DNA of 64,000 nucleotides from Nemophila menziesii (GCA_029959085.1 JARWIR010000008.1:19268001-19332000), one strand, 5' to 3'. Numbered from the stretch's first letter, positions 44,298-57,499 are shown. A program made the numbers and translations. Notes: a model not told the origin generated them from the letters alone.

Positions 44298-44499
44298 ATG
44301 AACAGTATACGGGTTGGACGGGTCCAACCCGTGTGGTAATGTATAGAAGGTAAACCCGTGGTAAAAAAATTAACATGCCCAAAATTGAAGGGTAAGGTAT
44401 GTTATAAAATGGGCTAGGGTAATTTTTACCCTGTTTTAGGTCGGTTTTTATTACCCTAACGGGTCGGTTTACCATTTACCACTATTCTGCTCAACCCTA
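43899..44499. mobile_element. Non-autonomous hAT-type element (601 bp)
   Basis: Terminal inverted repeats are TAGGGGTGAGCA and TAGGGTTGAGCA. The 8-bp duplication gtcaagta is exact (43891-43898 and 44500-44507). The inside is rich in acccgg/gggtaa-type runs and contains a (CA)n(TA)n microsatellite at about 44253-44297. The related copy near 20070 is unoccupied. Confidence 0.87.
44253..44297. repeat. Compound CA/TA microsatellite
   Basis: About ten CA units followed by about eleven TA units, inside the 601-bp hAT-type element. Confidence 0.9.
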
Positions 44500-44689
44500 G
44501 TCAAGTATAACAAATCCGATCATTTTACAATTCGGATAAGTTCAACGATGATGCAGATTTCTTTTGTTTAATTACATGATCTAGAGTATGTAGAGTATGT
44601 ACGGATTTAAAATATGTAGGTTTTGGCAAAGATTTAATTTTTTTTTCAAAGCTTAATATATAGATAGATGAAAAGAAACGGTTATAAAA

Positions 44690-47600
44690 TTATCCTATTC
44701 CTATCGAGTCTTTGTCAACATAAAAGATAGATGCTAACTGAGGAGGAATACAAACATCCCAATTACCAAACAAGTTGATTAAAAGGTCTTGTTTAGCAAC
44801 CCAGTCAGCCGCAAGATTTCTACTCCTAGGAATAAGAGAAAAAGAAGGACTCGAAAGTTCCGCCAAAAAATAAATATTACAAACAAGGTTTTTAATAGAA
44901 TGATCAGAGACTAGGGATCCTGAAGATAGGGGCTTCATGATTCGCTCAGCATCATTCTCTATGATCACGCTTCCAAAAGGATAGTTTAAAGCCATCTCAG
45001 CTGTTTTAAGGATCCCCGTGGCTTCTGCTTCTAACACTGAATCTGTCTCGATTTTCCAACATTTACCTTTTACAAATTCACCATTAGAATTTCTTACTAA
45101 ACATGCGATTGCTGAACCTTTATCCGAAAATACAGCATCACAGTTTATTTTGAATTTATAAGGTGGTGGTTTTTTCCACTTCTCTTTAAATTTCACATTG
45201 TTATTAGAGTTGGTGTTAGTTCTAGTGTTAGGTTTTATGGTATGAGTTGTGATGTCCTCTCTATTTATCTTATCCATATAGTTAATATCATTAGGGTTTG
45301 GTATTTTATAATATTCTTTCCAAGTTTCAATAGAGCTATTAATAGTTCTAATAGGGTCACATTTTTTTCCATTATAAATAAAATTGTTTCTATTCTTCCA
45401 TATTTGCCAAAGAGTAGTACAAATAAGTTCTAATACCCTATCTTTTTTATCAAAGGTAGTTGTAATTTGTTGGACATAGTTTAAGATCCATTGATTTATT
45501 CTGTTCGTGCTATCATTATCTGATTTTATATTAAGGGGGCTAGAGAACCATACACATTTGGCCCAAGGGCATCTAAAGAGCATGTGTTCAACGGTTTCAA
45601 TGTTATTATTGCAAATTTTGCATAAGTTTGTATCACTACATTTTCTGTTGAAATGTTTTTCTTCAGTTGGAAGGAGGTTTCTAATAGCTCTCCACATGAA
45701 GTTCCTAATTTTGGTTGGGGTATCCATATGCCAAATTAGATTCCAGAGATCTTTTCCTTTTCGTTTTCTTTGTTTTTTAACTTATGGTAAGTTTCTTTTA
45801 CTGTAAATATACCATTTTTGCAGAAATTAATGCAGATAAGGTCTTCACATTATAATTTGGGTATTATCATATTTTCTATTTTATCACTAATATCTTTGTA
45901 ATAAAGTTTCCTTACAAGATTAGTATTCCAAGTTTTATCATCTTTCATAAGGTGTATGACCTTTGTTACAGCATTATCCTTAGGTTTTATAATGTTGTTA
46001 TTGTTACTTATCCAATTATGCGCATGTAATTTAATATTGGCTCCGTTTCCTATTTTTCACTTAATATCATTCTCAAAAGTCCCTCTACCTATAAGGATAC
46101 TTATCCATCCCCAAGAGGGTGAGCTTCCTAACTTAGCTTCTAAAAAGTCACAATTGTGAAAATATTTTCCTTTTAGAACTTTATATAGTAATGATTCTTT
46201 TTTATTAGCAATGTTCCAAACTTGTTTGCCTAGTAGTGCTTTGTTCATTAGATGAAGGTCTCTAAAACCCAATCCCATCAAATTTGGATAAGGTTAAGAG
46301 TTCCCATTTAGCCCAATGAATTCTTTTTTTACCTTTGTCACCCCACCAAAATTGTGCAATGATTGAGTGTATTTGATTTACTATTTTTTTGGAAAAATAA
46401 AATTTGACATCATATAATTAGGTAAGCTTTTGAATGATGGCTTTGATGAGTATTTCTTTACCCCCTTCAGACAGGAATAAAGTTTTCCAGTTTTCCAATC
46501 TTTGTAAGATTTTGTCTAATTGATGTTGATCTACTCCATTATGTAGAGATACCCAAGTAATTTCCAAGATTATGAGTTTTTTTCATGTTCAGTCTATTAG
46601 CCATCACATTTTGAAGAAATGTTGGTGTATTGGGGGTAAAAATTACTCCACATTTATTAAGATTTAGACAGAGACCTGTCTCATTCTTATAAATGTTCAT
46701 GATTTCTATAAATGATTGTATTTCTATATTCTCAGCATTGAGAAAAAAATAGACTATCATCAGCAAAGAGGAGATGAGTAATTTTAGGGCATTTATTACC
46801 TATTTTGATACCTTGGATTATTTGTTTTTATTTTTTGTCCCTTACAAGGTCATTTAGGGTTTGTGATATTAGGCAAAAGATCAAGGGTGAGAGAGGACCC
46901 CCTTGTCTTATGCCTCTAGTTGGTTTTTGTAATTGGTGTTTTTCACCATTGATCATAACAGAGTATGTTACATAGGTAATGCAAAGCATTAGTTTCCTTA
47001 TCCAATCTCTATTAAAAACCCATTTTTATCATAAGATCTTGAAGAAAGTCTCATTCAACATATTCATATGCTTTTTGAATATCAGCCTTAATAGCTATCA
47101 TATTTTTTTTTTCCTTCTTTTGATATGAGTGATTAGTTCATGTGCTATCATGGTGTTTTCTTGAATAACTCTATTTGGCATAAATGCACTTTGATTTTCA
47201 CCTACAAGTGAATTCATGTGAGGTTGTAGTCTATTCGCCAGAATTCTTGCTATAATTTTGTAAATTAAATTAGAGCAACTGATGGGTCTATAATGCTTTA
47301 TATTAGTAGGTTCACTAATTTTTGGGATAAGGGTAATAATAGTTTGATTAATATAATTTAAATCCCCTTGGTTTTTCTAGAAGTTATTTATAACTCTCAT
47401 AATATCAAGTTTAATTATTTCCTAGTAGTGTCTAAAGAAATTTCCATTATAGCCATCTGGTCCTGGTGTCTTATTAGGTCCCAGTTCCCATGTAGCTTTC
47501 TTGACCTCTTCCTCATTGATGGGTTTATTGAGGTTGTCAGCTGTTTTTCCATCCATTTTGGTGGATATGATATCAATAGTGTTTTTGTACTCTCTAGGAC

Positions 47601-48819
47601 CCACAGAGGTGAAAATATTATTAAAGTAACTTGTAATTTCATTGTTGATATCAATTTTGTTATCAATCCAATCACCATTATCATAGGTGATATTTGTAAT
47701 TTTATTTCTGCTTCTTCTTTCTTTAGTGCAAGCATGATAATACTTAGTGTTTTTTTCATCTTTCTCTAGCCATAGATTTCTAGATCTAGTTTTCCAAAAA
47801 ACTTCTTCTCTTTTCCAAGTTTCTTCCAACTCTTCAATAGTGGAATTGAATTCATCCCAATTGAAATTAGGGGTATTATAATTAGAAATAATTTCTAATT
47901 TTTTGATAAGTTTATCAATTTGGAGTTTATTATTGCCAAATTTTTTCCTATTCCATTCCCTTAGTGCAAGGCTATATTTTTTGAAATTGTAGTTAATGAC
48001 ACTATTAGGATTACTCGTAAGGGTTTTGAAGTCATTCCTGACTTTTTTAATAATCTTGAGATAATCAATATCAGTTGTCCAAAAGTTTTAAAGTAAAATC
48101 TTCTTTTTTTTATTGTTAATAATCTTATCATGGTGAAGTACAAGGGGACAGTGGTCAGAACCAATAGAAGGTATAATAGCTGTCCAAGCATTAGGAAACA
48201 AGTTGTCCCAGATGGTATTATGAAGGGTTCTATCAAGAATAGCCTTAATAATTTTATTATTAGATCTTTTATTGGTCCAGGTGAATTTACATCCATAAGA
48301 TGTTGTTTCTTCCAATTTGTGGTAATTTGTAAAATTATTAAAAATAATTATGGATTTTTTAAGGCAAACATTACCTCCTAGTTTCTCCTTAAGAAATCTA
48401 ATGCAATTAAAATCCCCTAAAATAGACCAAGCAAATTTTTGGGGGTTAAGGCTATTTAAGAAATTAAGAGATAATTCTTCTTTACTATCATATGGGCTCA
48501 GATAAACATAAGTATAAAATATGGGGATGTTTTTATCATTGTATAAAGTAGTGTGGATAAAGTATTCATTACTTTTAATAATTTTCATTTTCTGCCATTT
48601 CTTCACGAACAAAGCCAAACCCCCCTTAATCCCTAAAGGCTCGACAGTATGAAGGAGGTGCATATCAAGAGTAATAGCAAGATTATTGAGAGTATTGAAA
48701 CCATTTTTAGTTTCAGATAAGAATAGTACCTCCGGTTTATGTTTGGAGCAGAGGTCACGCGCCGCCTGGACCGTTAGTGGATTGCTGATTCCCTGACAGT
48801 TCCAGGCGATTTGGATCAT
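44690..48819 (-). pseudogene. LINE-5 ORF2: endonuclease, RT, zf-RVT, RNase H, with frameshifts
   Basis: ATG at 48819 (MIQIAWNCQGIS), overlapping the ORF1 stop as ATGA. The endonuclease is open to 48088 with LFLSETKNG, LGDFNCIRFL, IGSDHCPLVLH all present. RT pieces: WELGPNKTPGPDGYNG (about 47490), LLFADDSLFF at about 46755-46785 followed by a one-base frame break. From 45727 to 44690 a 345-codon frame is intact: zf-RVT (CKICNNNIETVEHMLFRCP) and RNase H (NCDAVF, EAEATG, IENDAE, AADWVAK; all four acids). Several breaks between. Confidence 0.82.
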
Positions 48820-51042
48820 TGATGGAGATGGAGTTGATCAGGCTCAACTCCAAAAGGCCTTTCCTCATCGGAAATTTGACTATCATCTCCAATTTCAAGC
48901 ATATCAGACTCGTTCTCATTTTTATCTCCTTGGTGTGCCTCTTCTTCTTCATACCTTAGATTGGGCAAGGTTTCATCTTTGTGTTTATATTGATCAAAAA
49001 CCTTTTTTCTAACTTTTTTAACCACCTCCATATTTTCTCTCTTTTCGGTTTAGGCTTTTTTCATTCGAAAGTTTTTGTTTATTCTTTGGATTTTTTCTTT
49101 TCTCCCAGATTGCTTTGTATCTCATATTGTCTGATTGAGTGTCTTGATATTCAATTCTAAAATTTTGAGCCATAGACATGTGAATTGACCAGTTATGTTG
49201 ATTGATTCTTTCCTTAATTCGATTGGAGTAGTGAAATTTTGCAGAATCAGATAGAGAGGTAAATTTTTCCATACTATATTGAAATAAACCCAAGATTTCT
49301 ACCCCTTTATCCATATTGATTGCTTGATTTATGTTTTCTACAGGTAAACCGTGTAATTGATGGGTAATGTTACTCTGTGAGTCTTTAGGTTGTGGCTCAG
49401 TGGTTAATTGGGTTTTTTGTGTGGTAGGAGGGGTACATAAAAAAGAGGATTTAGTTGGTGTTGGTGTGAAAGGGGAAGAGGGCAGTAAAGTAGGTAAAGG
49501 TGATGTGGTGCTTTGTGTTTTTGAGTCACTGTCATGTTGTGGGTTGATTATGAGAGTTGTGTTAGGTGGTGTTTGGGTTATGAGCTGTTTGGGTTTGTAG
49601 GTAGGGTTAAATAGTGTGACTGAGATGTGTGGTGGTGTTATTAGTTTTGGGTTGGGAGTAGTAGAAGTTGAGGGTGGGAGCTTATGGTTAGGATATATTG
49701 TTAAGCTGTTTATAATTGGTGGTGCAGGGGATTGAAGGATATCGGAGTATGAAGGTTTATGAAGTAGTTTACATGTTGGTGAAGTTGGGTTAGCAGATTA
49801 GTTGAGTTGAGGTTGAGTTAACTCCTCTTCTCTTAGTTGATCATTTTTTTCTTGATTATCATTTTGAGTTTCTTTTGTTTGTTTTTGTGGTTTTCCAGAC
49901 ATAGTAAATTCCATGTCATTAACTGAAGTGTGTTGACTTGTAATGGGCTGATGTGGATTGTGCTGAGCTGGAATAGATGCTTCCGAGGTGGCCCCCTTTT
50001 GCGCAGGTGAAGATATATCTACCACCTTTTCTCCCTCTTTTGAAGTATTATCCATTGGAAAATAGTGTTGTTTAGTAGCATTAAATTTTAAGATATTGTT
50101 GTTAGAGCATATCTCTTTACCTTTATCCCTTTTGCTTGTTTCAGGCTGCAATTGAGGCTGATTGGACCTTTTGTTGACAACATTCTGACTTGCCCTCACG
50201 TATGGGTCCACCCTTGATCTTCCATGGTTTTTCCTGGTGTGTTCATTCATAGAGTTTAGATTTTTCCTAGTTGAGATCTTGATATAGCCACCAAGGTGGG
50301 GGGGGGGGGGGGTAACCCTATGAGGATCTTCACTGGATATGTCTTCATGATCAAACAAGCCACATTTGTAGCAGATTTGACCTATATCTACATATTTCAT
50401 CCTAATCCATTTGGGTGTATGAATGTTAATCCAAAAATCGTAGCCTGCTACAATAGGAAGATTAACTTCCCAATCAATTTTAACTCTTATAAAGGTTTTC
50501 TCTGTAACTCTTTGTTCAGGTTGTAGTTGAACTTCATGAACTTTTCCAATGTCATGAAGCATTTTTGAGATACTTTTGGGGTTTAATACAGTGGTTGGAA
50601 GCCCATATAACCTTAACCATATAGTAGTGTTAGTTACCTTAGAGTTAGCTTCATATTCCTTTAATGCACAGTGTTTCCGCATAATGGTCCAAGGTCTCAT
50701 GTTCCATACCCTTTCTTTGTCTTCTTCGTTTTCAAATTTGAGGATGCATTTATTGTGGCCAACCTTTTCGGTTTGAATCTTACCTTTAATACCCCAATGC
50801 CTTTGAATATGGTTTCTCATGAAGCCAAAGTTCATGATTACCTTGTTGAGAACCTTGGAAATGAGTCTTGGTTCTTCTATTTCATGGTACCGGTTTGCAC
50901 TTTCAAGTGAAATTGATACTCCATTTTTTGCAGCTGGATGACTGATAGCATAAACATTCATTTTGCTGGTAGTGATAAATGCAAATGATTTGAGGAGTCT
51001 TAAAGACTTTAAACAGTTGAGCAATAAATGAAGAAAGTACAA
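48816..51042 (-). pseudogene. LINE-5 ORF1 (DUF4283-like, altered knuckle), broken in its C-terminal half
   Basis: Open for 414 codons (51042-49798); the more likely start is the in-frame ATG that gives MNVYAISHPAAKNG at about 50961. DUF4283-like core: IMNFGFMRNHIQRHWGIKG, RPWTIMRKHCALKEYE, TTIWLRLYGLP. The knuckle reads CYKCGLFDHEDISSED: the last Cys is lost. A 15-base G run on plus (50298-50312) encodes five prolines in a row. After the stop at 49798 the acidic C-terminal tail continues in other frames (49314-49018 and 49031-48816) to the ATGA overlap with ORF2. Confidence 0.72.
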
Positions 51043-51264
51043 ATTTTGAAGATGCCACTGGAAGGGAGTTTTAGTGCAAGGAAAAAGAGGTTTGAAAAGC
51101 TAGAAAAACAAGTAAAACAAGGTGAAGGAGATGCAGAAACCTCAAGAGGATGAGGATTCAGCTATGTAGTTTAAATCTGGTTAGAAGTTTTGAGTTTAGA
51201 AAGTAGGTTTATTTTTAAAATTTGAGAGGAGGGTGATGAAAAGTTGAGAGAGAAAACATTTTTC

Positions 51265-52051
51265 AATAAGATCCAAAGTTTAATTCGGATTCGTCTAATA
51301 GTGAGTATATTTTTGGTGGATTTTTTACGGAATTTAACTGACAGACATTTAGCGGATTCTCAACGAGTTCTTGGTGGATTGGAGTTCTTGTCATATCTTT
51401 ATATAAATACTTTTTTATATCTATAATTTGTTATTAATTAAATTTAGTTTTGTATTGAATAACTTTTTATATTATATTTATTATTATTCTTTAATTTTAT
51501 TTTTTCAAATAATGGTACACACTACATATATTTTAAATATATTTATATAAAAGATTATTGTATAGAAGATAGTAAAAAATCATTTTCATTTTTATCATAA
51601 AAAATTCATCATACCTTTATTTTTAATTATATCGCCGAATAGACAATTACATTGAAATTATATTATTTATCATGTAAAAGTTATATTAGTTAAAATTTAG
51701 TATTTAATAAATTATATTCTAATATAAATAAAAGTTATATTACAGTGACACACTTATACAAAAAAATTATTATTGATAGTATTTTTAAAACCAAATTCAA
51801 GAAATTTATTTAAAAAATCAAAGAATAATTAAGTTATATATATCATAAAAATGAATCTATATCTATATGAATGGCTGGTCGAGCTGGATCGAGTGAATTT
51901 TGCCAACATGAAAATCCGATATAGGTTCGAACTTGAGGGTTTTGCTAGATTTAAGGTTTGTTATAGACTCAAGACCTGCGGAAACTGGCCATATGGGCTG
52001 TATTTTGGCAGATCAAGCTGCCCGAACGAATCATTTGCTCACCCCTAATAT
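51265..52051 (-). other. AT-rich spacer ending in a hAT-like terminus
   Basis: 51265-51830 is very AT-rich with nothing assignable. Near 52025-52051 the sequence ends ...caaatgattc(inverse) gctcaccccta. Read on the minus strand this is TAGGGGTGAGCA, identical to the terminus of the 601-bp hAT-type element. I find no partner end to the left, so this is probably a truncated relative. Confidence 0.35.
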
Positions 52052-52647
52052 GATCACACAGTGTTATGTTGATAATAATAAAAATCCACAAATTCGACTA
52101 TACCAAAAAAATTAGAAATCCTTATTGGACAACCGGGCATTAAGATTTTATGTTGATGCTAACGCGCCAAATCCTATAGTGATTGAAAATGTGTCCAAAT
52201 TAAGCATTAGATTATGTTTTCTTGTACTCGTCGATAGAATGGAAATAATTATATACCGGAAATAAATTAAACTAAAAATATAAAATACCACTATTTTCTG
52301 ATTATAAAATTATATAGTGTAATAGTATGTGATTACTTGGAATGTTATTTAAAATTCTTTTATTTAAATGAAAAAACCTTTTAATTTGACGGTTTTAAAA
52401 AGTAGTTGCAGCTTGATTCTTATGGTTAAAAATGTATACGATGTACACGATACCCACATCTTCCGTTCTACCATGTTGGTGGTGTGGTGCCTTATCTGAT
52501 AAGGAAGAACAATATAAGTTTTCTTCCAACCTTTTAGCACCTCGATAGATCGAGGTGATATAGGCTACCTCCAAAGGTTATCAAGACTAAAAGTTGGAAA
52601 TTAATATGTTATCACTTGTAAATTAATTTTCTTTCTTCGAGGTAACA
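52052..52647. other. Unassigned AT-rich spacer
   Basis: No frames or repeats recognised apart from a short palindrome, cacctcgatagatcgaggtg, at about 52540-52560. Confidence 0.4.
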
Positions 52648-54112
52648 TGTTGGCATTTCAGGTGTGATATAAATATAATAGATTGGTACCGATGGAACTA
52701 GGACTCCCCGCAAGTATACTGGTTGTCTCCAAGTAAAGATATGATAAGTCTAGGGGCTATCGATCCTTAGGGACTACTAACACTGTAAAAAGTGTGTTTT
52801 GAGTGTAATAAAATGTTAAGTTGTAAATGACAAAATAAAAATAATACAGATTTTGTATTTTTTTAAAAGGACTAAGCTGCAAACAAATCAAGATTAAACT
52901 AAATTGCAATGAAGTAAAAGTTCTAAAAAGATTATGAAGTATGAGAGGTAATGATTGATCCTTGTGAGTAATCCTCCTAATCGATAATTATCATGTTTAT
53001 GGTATAAGGGCGAATTGAATTTTTCACATTAGCCGGGATGCAAATTTATTTAAGTCCCTGCCCTGGTGATCTTAGCTCTTTACCTTATTCATCCTCTCAG
53101 TTTTCGGGTAGGATTAAGTTCCTGGCCCTATTGACTACCTAGCATGTTAAATCGGTCCGATTAAAGGCACTAGGTGTTTATATATTACGTTCGAAATCCC
53201 GACCTCCCGCCCGGGTGTTAGTCGAAAAGTCTTAAACTAGCTATATTTAATCAAGATATAAATAGGCAATAAGCACAAATATGATAAACAATGGAATAAT
53301 AAAAATCAATTCATTTCATTATTGTAAATTATCCCAAATCACCAAAACATGAACAAAAATCAATTAGGGTTCATACCCATTGCAAGTCTCAAGCATATAA
53401 TGTTTAGCTCATACTAAATAAATGAAAATACAATAGAAATAATACTAGAATCATGTTTAAAAGATAAAATGGATTCGAATCAACCTAAAATATGGAATTG
53501 ATAGGTTGTGGAATGGTGGAGAATGATGAAATTTGGGTGTAAACCCCTTCGTCCCTCTTCTCCAATCGCTTAAGCTCTTTCAAGATGATAAAATTTTATA
53601 AGAAAGGAAACACACTGAATTATATAGCTCAGATAACCTTATATACTTGGTCCAGAAACGTTTTGGACCTAACAGGCTCACTTAAGTGGCTTAAAATTTG
53701 TCTAACTCGTCTTTTACCATGTTGTTCAAGTTCGAGTCACGTTCGTAAAACTGACATAACTTTTCCGTCTCGACTCCGAATTAACTTCCGTCACCTTTCA
53801 CGCGACACTGAATCCAAGCTCTTTCCAAATAAAAATTAATCCGGTCCATATCTATTACCAATTTATTGTGGTGAGTGAAAAATATGACGATGCACTTTTT
53901 CGGTAAACGCTCTAGCTTCCCAAAAGTGACTTCTAGCTCTCTTTACGTCTTGGCTTGGGTTTGAAATTCAATTCGTAATTTTTTCTCATCTTCTTGGACC
54001 CTTGTGTCAACCATGTACCTAAAAGTTACACACTTAACACCCAATTAATGCACTAAAACACAATAAATTAAATATTGTCCAAAATAATGTAGAAAAGTAA
54101 GATAAGTAAAAA
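52648..54112 (-). repeat. Athila/Tat-like LTR piece A (lacks its 5' end)
   Basis: On plus it begins near tgttggcatttcaggtgtg and contains the family's ccccgcaagtatactggttgtc and ctatcgatccttagggac blocks. Its last 84 bases (54029-54112, cacacttaacaccc...) recur at 55576-55660. No primer-binding site or interior is attached. Confidence 0.65.
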
Positions 54113-55575
54113 TGAGTATTCATCTCCACGTGGATTACTAGGTTATGAATAAGTGTTTAATACGCAAAGTAGAAGAAACTGCAATAGCAAATACAAGTAG
54201 ATGTTTGTTTAGTTTTTGAATTATTAAAGACTAACGCAAGAATGGAAATATAACTAATGGTTAAAACTAAATTAACGAAAGCTTAAACATGAGAGGTATA
54301 CTTGAGTCTCGTTAGGGAATCATCAAATTTAACAATCTAAAGCCATCGTTAAGGGCAAAGTCGGTATTCGATATTAGTCAGGATTATAATGTCGTCCTAA
54401 ATTCCATCAGGGTAGATAAGAAACTATTCTATGGTATTAATGACCTCATCAGAGTTACACTAAAGGTACTTTCAAATAATTATAATATAGACCCAATTGA
54501 CTACGTGGATAGTTAAGACCGCCAGGTTCAATAACGTACACCACACGTTTATATTCTAGTTCTGTATTTAGACCCCCCCCCTTCGCCCCACAACGAATAG
54601 CCTAAATACTAAAACCTATCTCTAATTGGCCAGACTAATAATAGTAAACAAGCACAAGAATATAGTCAATATGAAATAACTTAACTTTATTTAAATTAAA
54701 ATAGTCCCAGATTCAAAAGACTTTAAATTAGAGACTAGGGTTCATCCCATAAATGCGATTATCAAGTATTAAATATTTAACTCGTTATTAAATACATAAA
54801 ACTAATTAAAATAAATGACATCATAGTTCATAAAACAAAAAATAATCTAAAATTACTCTAGAGGGTGGAACGATTGGAGCTTTGGTTGAGGAAGAATGGT
54901 ATTAGACATTTTCTCCAGCTTCTGCTCTTTGCTTCCAAGCATTGTAGCTTTTTCCCTCTATTAAAATATGATATAATATGAACTGTACGGATTAATAAGG
55001 TCTAATAGGCCTTATATAGAGGTGTAAAACGAACGTGGCTTATATGGGCTTAAGTAAGTGATTAGAAAGGCCCAAACCCGTTTTAATTATTTCGTAACTA
55101 CACTACACCACTTTAGTAAAGTGGCCATAACTTTTGCATCATAAGTCTAAATCCACTGATTCTACTTCTCAAATTTCACTGACTTCAAGGCCCACACTTT
55201 TAATTTCAACCACTAAGTCTGAATACTAACTGATTATCCTCGTAAATGGAAACAAGTGACGACTTAACTCTTTTTGAAACTCCTCCAACTTTACCAAAGT
55301 GATTTGTTTCGCTTTGTCACGCTTTTTCTTGTTCTTGGACTTGAATCTTCACTTCTTCTTTTCGTATTGATACCTCCTAACATACATATACCTAAGAACT
55401 TCAAACTAAACACATGAATTAATGCACAAAAGCTCTAAAAGTATAAATAATTCAAAAATGAATGAAGAAAGTGCATTATAACATAATAGAATGACAAAAT
55501 TAGTAACTAAGTCCAATTTAAACAAAAAATGATGTCTAATACTGGGATTTTTCTCTCAAAAAACAAGAGACATCA
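54113..55575 (-). repeat. Athila/Tat-like LTR piece B
   Basis: Starts mid-LTR on plus (gtattcatctccacgtggattactagg) and ends in the family terminus caagagacatca at 55575. The terminal inverted repeat is present in degenerate form (tgatgtctaa at 55530 with gagacatca). Confidence 0.65.
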
Positions 55576-55748
55576 CACACTTAACACCCAACTAACACAC
55601 AAAAACACTATAAATGATATATTGTCCAAGATAATGTAAAAAAGTAAGATATGCAAAATATTAGGAAATAATTCCTTACTTAGGTCCTATAAATCTTCAA
55701 AAAGATGTCTCCTGAGCAGATTAATCTATCACAAAAGAGGAGACATCA
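55576..55748 (-). repeat. Athila/Tat-like LTR piece C (5' end only)
   Basis: In element orientation it starts TGATGTCTCCTCTTTTGTG at 55748, includes the terminal inverted repeat (gatgtctcc at 55704), and ends in the 84-base stretch shared with the end of piece A. Confidence 0.65.
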
Positions 55749-56079
55749 TACAAATACATTTCTCCCTATCACTCATCATGGATTAAAAATTATCTTCATG
55801 TAAGCTAAGAATAAAATCTATCATGCAACAAGACAAAAACAAAATATAAAAAGATGTGAACCTCCATAAGCCTCCGTATACTTGTAAAGACGAAACCATC
55901 ATTTTTTTTGTTCCAAGAGTAGTTTATATAATATAAATAGAAACTTACAAAGTACAAGAGTTTGACCAACCAAACTCGGGAAATAACAAACACCAAAGCA
56001 AATGAGAAAAACGACTAAAAAAAGATACAAGCAAAGTACTCGAACCTTACCTTTTCAAAATGAAATAGTAACGTAAATG
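55749..56079. other. Unassigned AT-rich spacer
   Basis: Nothing recognised. There is no polypurine tract next to the LTR end at 55748. Confidence 0.4.
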
Positions 56080-57228
56080 TCACCGAAGTAGTGGGTTGAG
56101 ACCGCCAAGGGTCGAATAAACATGATCCTTAAGAAAGACAAACTCAAACCTCAGAACGGGGGGGAGAAAGTCGACTACCATTTCAATGACCCACGTAGTT
56201 AACAACTCGAAAGCCTCAGTGGTGGCTGCATTAAAGAAGATCCTGGTAGCCCTCAGATCACAAGAAGTATCACTAGCCCAAGTGATAATAACACAATCCA
56301 AAGCAGAAAAGAGTGAACGAGTATACAAATGCCAAACCGAAAAAAATACAACACTACTTCTCCAACCAAACCAAAAAATCGCAAACCTGAGTAGACAAAC
56401 AAGAATTGTCCAAACACCACGACTGAACGGCAAACACCTGAAGCAATTAATGTCGAACTCAAGTAAATGACTAGACATGGCCATAAGTGGATCACCCCCC
56501 GCAATTGTAAGGAATCTGCAATAAATGGAGAAACAACACAAACACACAAAATGGCGATAAATCCACCCCTTCCGCGACCCTACACAAACGCGGACCAATC
56601 TCACCAACCCAAAAAGATTTGAACAAAAAAAGTACAGAGTGAACGACAAACACTCGGAACTCCAATGATCGAATCCAAATAAACTAGTAAAATTAATCCA
56701 AAGTGCATCACCGCAAGTCTGTTGTGAAGGATAACAAAGGGAGCAAACAAAATTACAAAACCACACCACTAAACACATAAATCTGCCAGCCCAACAAAAC
56801 TTCAAACCAACTTCTTGCCTACCAATCCGTAAACCCACAACGACCGTACGATAAAGAAAGACCTCATCTCCCTCATCCCCAGGCCACCAAACAGAGGAAA
56901 CTAAAAGAAGAAAACAAACACCAGTACCTGATAAAACTGTGAGTCCATTGAGACAAGTCTTGTAGAAATCTTCGCAAGATTTCATGTCTTGCTCAAAGCC
57001 TTGTTTTGTCAAATGTGTAACGTCTTGTTGGGCCTTATTTTTGGGTCTTGCCTTCAAGTGTTCCAGAGACAGGGGACGGCGGATAATAAGATACAAAGAG
57101 GGCCTACGAACCCAACTCATCCAAGAGAACGCAGATCGGACAAAAATCAAACTTCCCTGAAGATTGTTGGCGTCGGGGAAAGGAAAAGTGTGGCGGAGAA
57201 GAAGATGGAGAAGGGGAGAAAACAGCAT
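56080..57228 (-). other. Unassigned 382-codon open frame
   Basis: Open frame in a patch with clearly higher GC than its surroundings. The translation is rich in Phe, Trp, Cys, Val and Leu with no family signature I know; the composition (many GTT/TTT/TGT triplets) is what an antisense or noncoding strand often gives. The region 57000-57100 contains an aaggcaagacccaaaaataaggcccaac stretch resembling plant repeat DNA. It may be a noncoding part of an unrecognised element or a captured gene piece. I do not regard it as a proven gene. Confidence 0.2.
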
Positions 57229-57499
57229 AAAAAGGAAATACTGTACAAAAGAGAAAGAAGAGAGAAACTGAAATAAAGATGGAAAAGGATGGGGGCTGCC
57301 ATCACCAGCGTTGTGACACCAGTGATAGCGATCGTTTTAGGGTTTTGGAATGGGTTCAAACTAGATCTGAAGGAGAGAGAGGGCCGATGTATTTTTTGCT
57401 TTCTTTCGAAACCATCATTGATGATTATGATTTATGAGGCATTAGGGGCATCAAGAATTCCGTTCCTACAAGAATAAAGGGCTTTGAGAACCAATTCAA

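Larger units (their letters stand above)
44637..51264 (-). mobile_element. L1-type LINE, long but decayed (LINE-5)
   Basis: The A tail is the T-rich run at about 44637-44646. Domain order from right to left is ORF1, then ORF2 endonuclease, RT, zf-RVT and RNase H. The 5' boundary is set at about 51264 because an imperfect repeat, caaagatttaatt (44627) and ccaaagtttaatt (51276), may be the target duplication. Same lineage as LINE-4. Confidence 0.8.

Noticed and set aside
47415..47759. 114-codon minus-strand frame
   Set aside because: It overlaps the LINE-5 RT piece at 47422-47829 in another frame; the latter carries the RT motif PGPDG.
57289..57477. Plus-strand frame starting MGAAITSVVTPVIAIV as a small membrane protein
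   Set aside because: One hydrophobic stretch only, no homologue recognised, no promoter or splice context; insufficient to call a gene.
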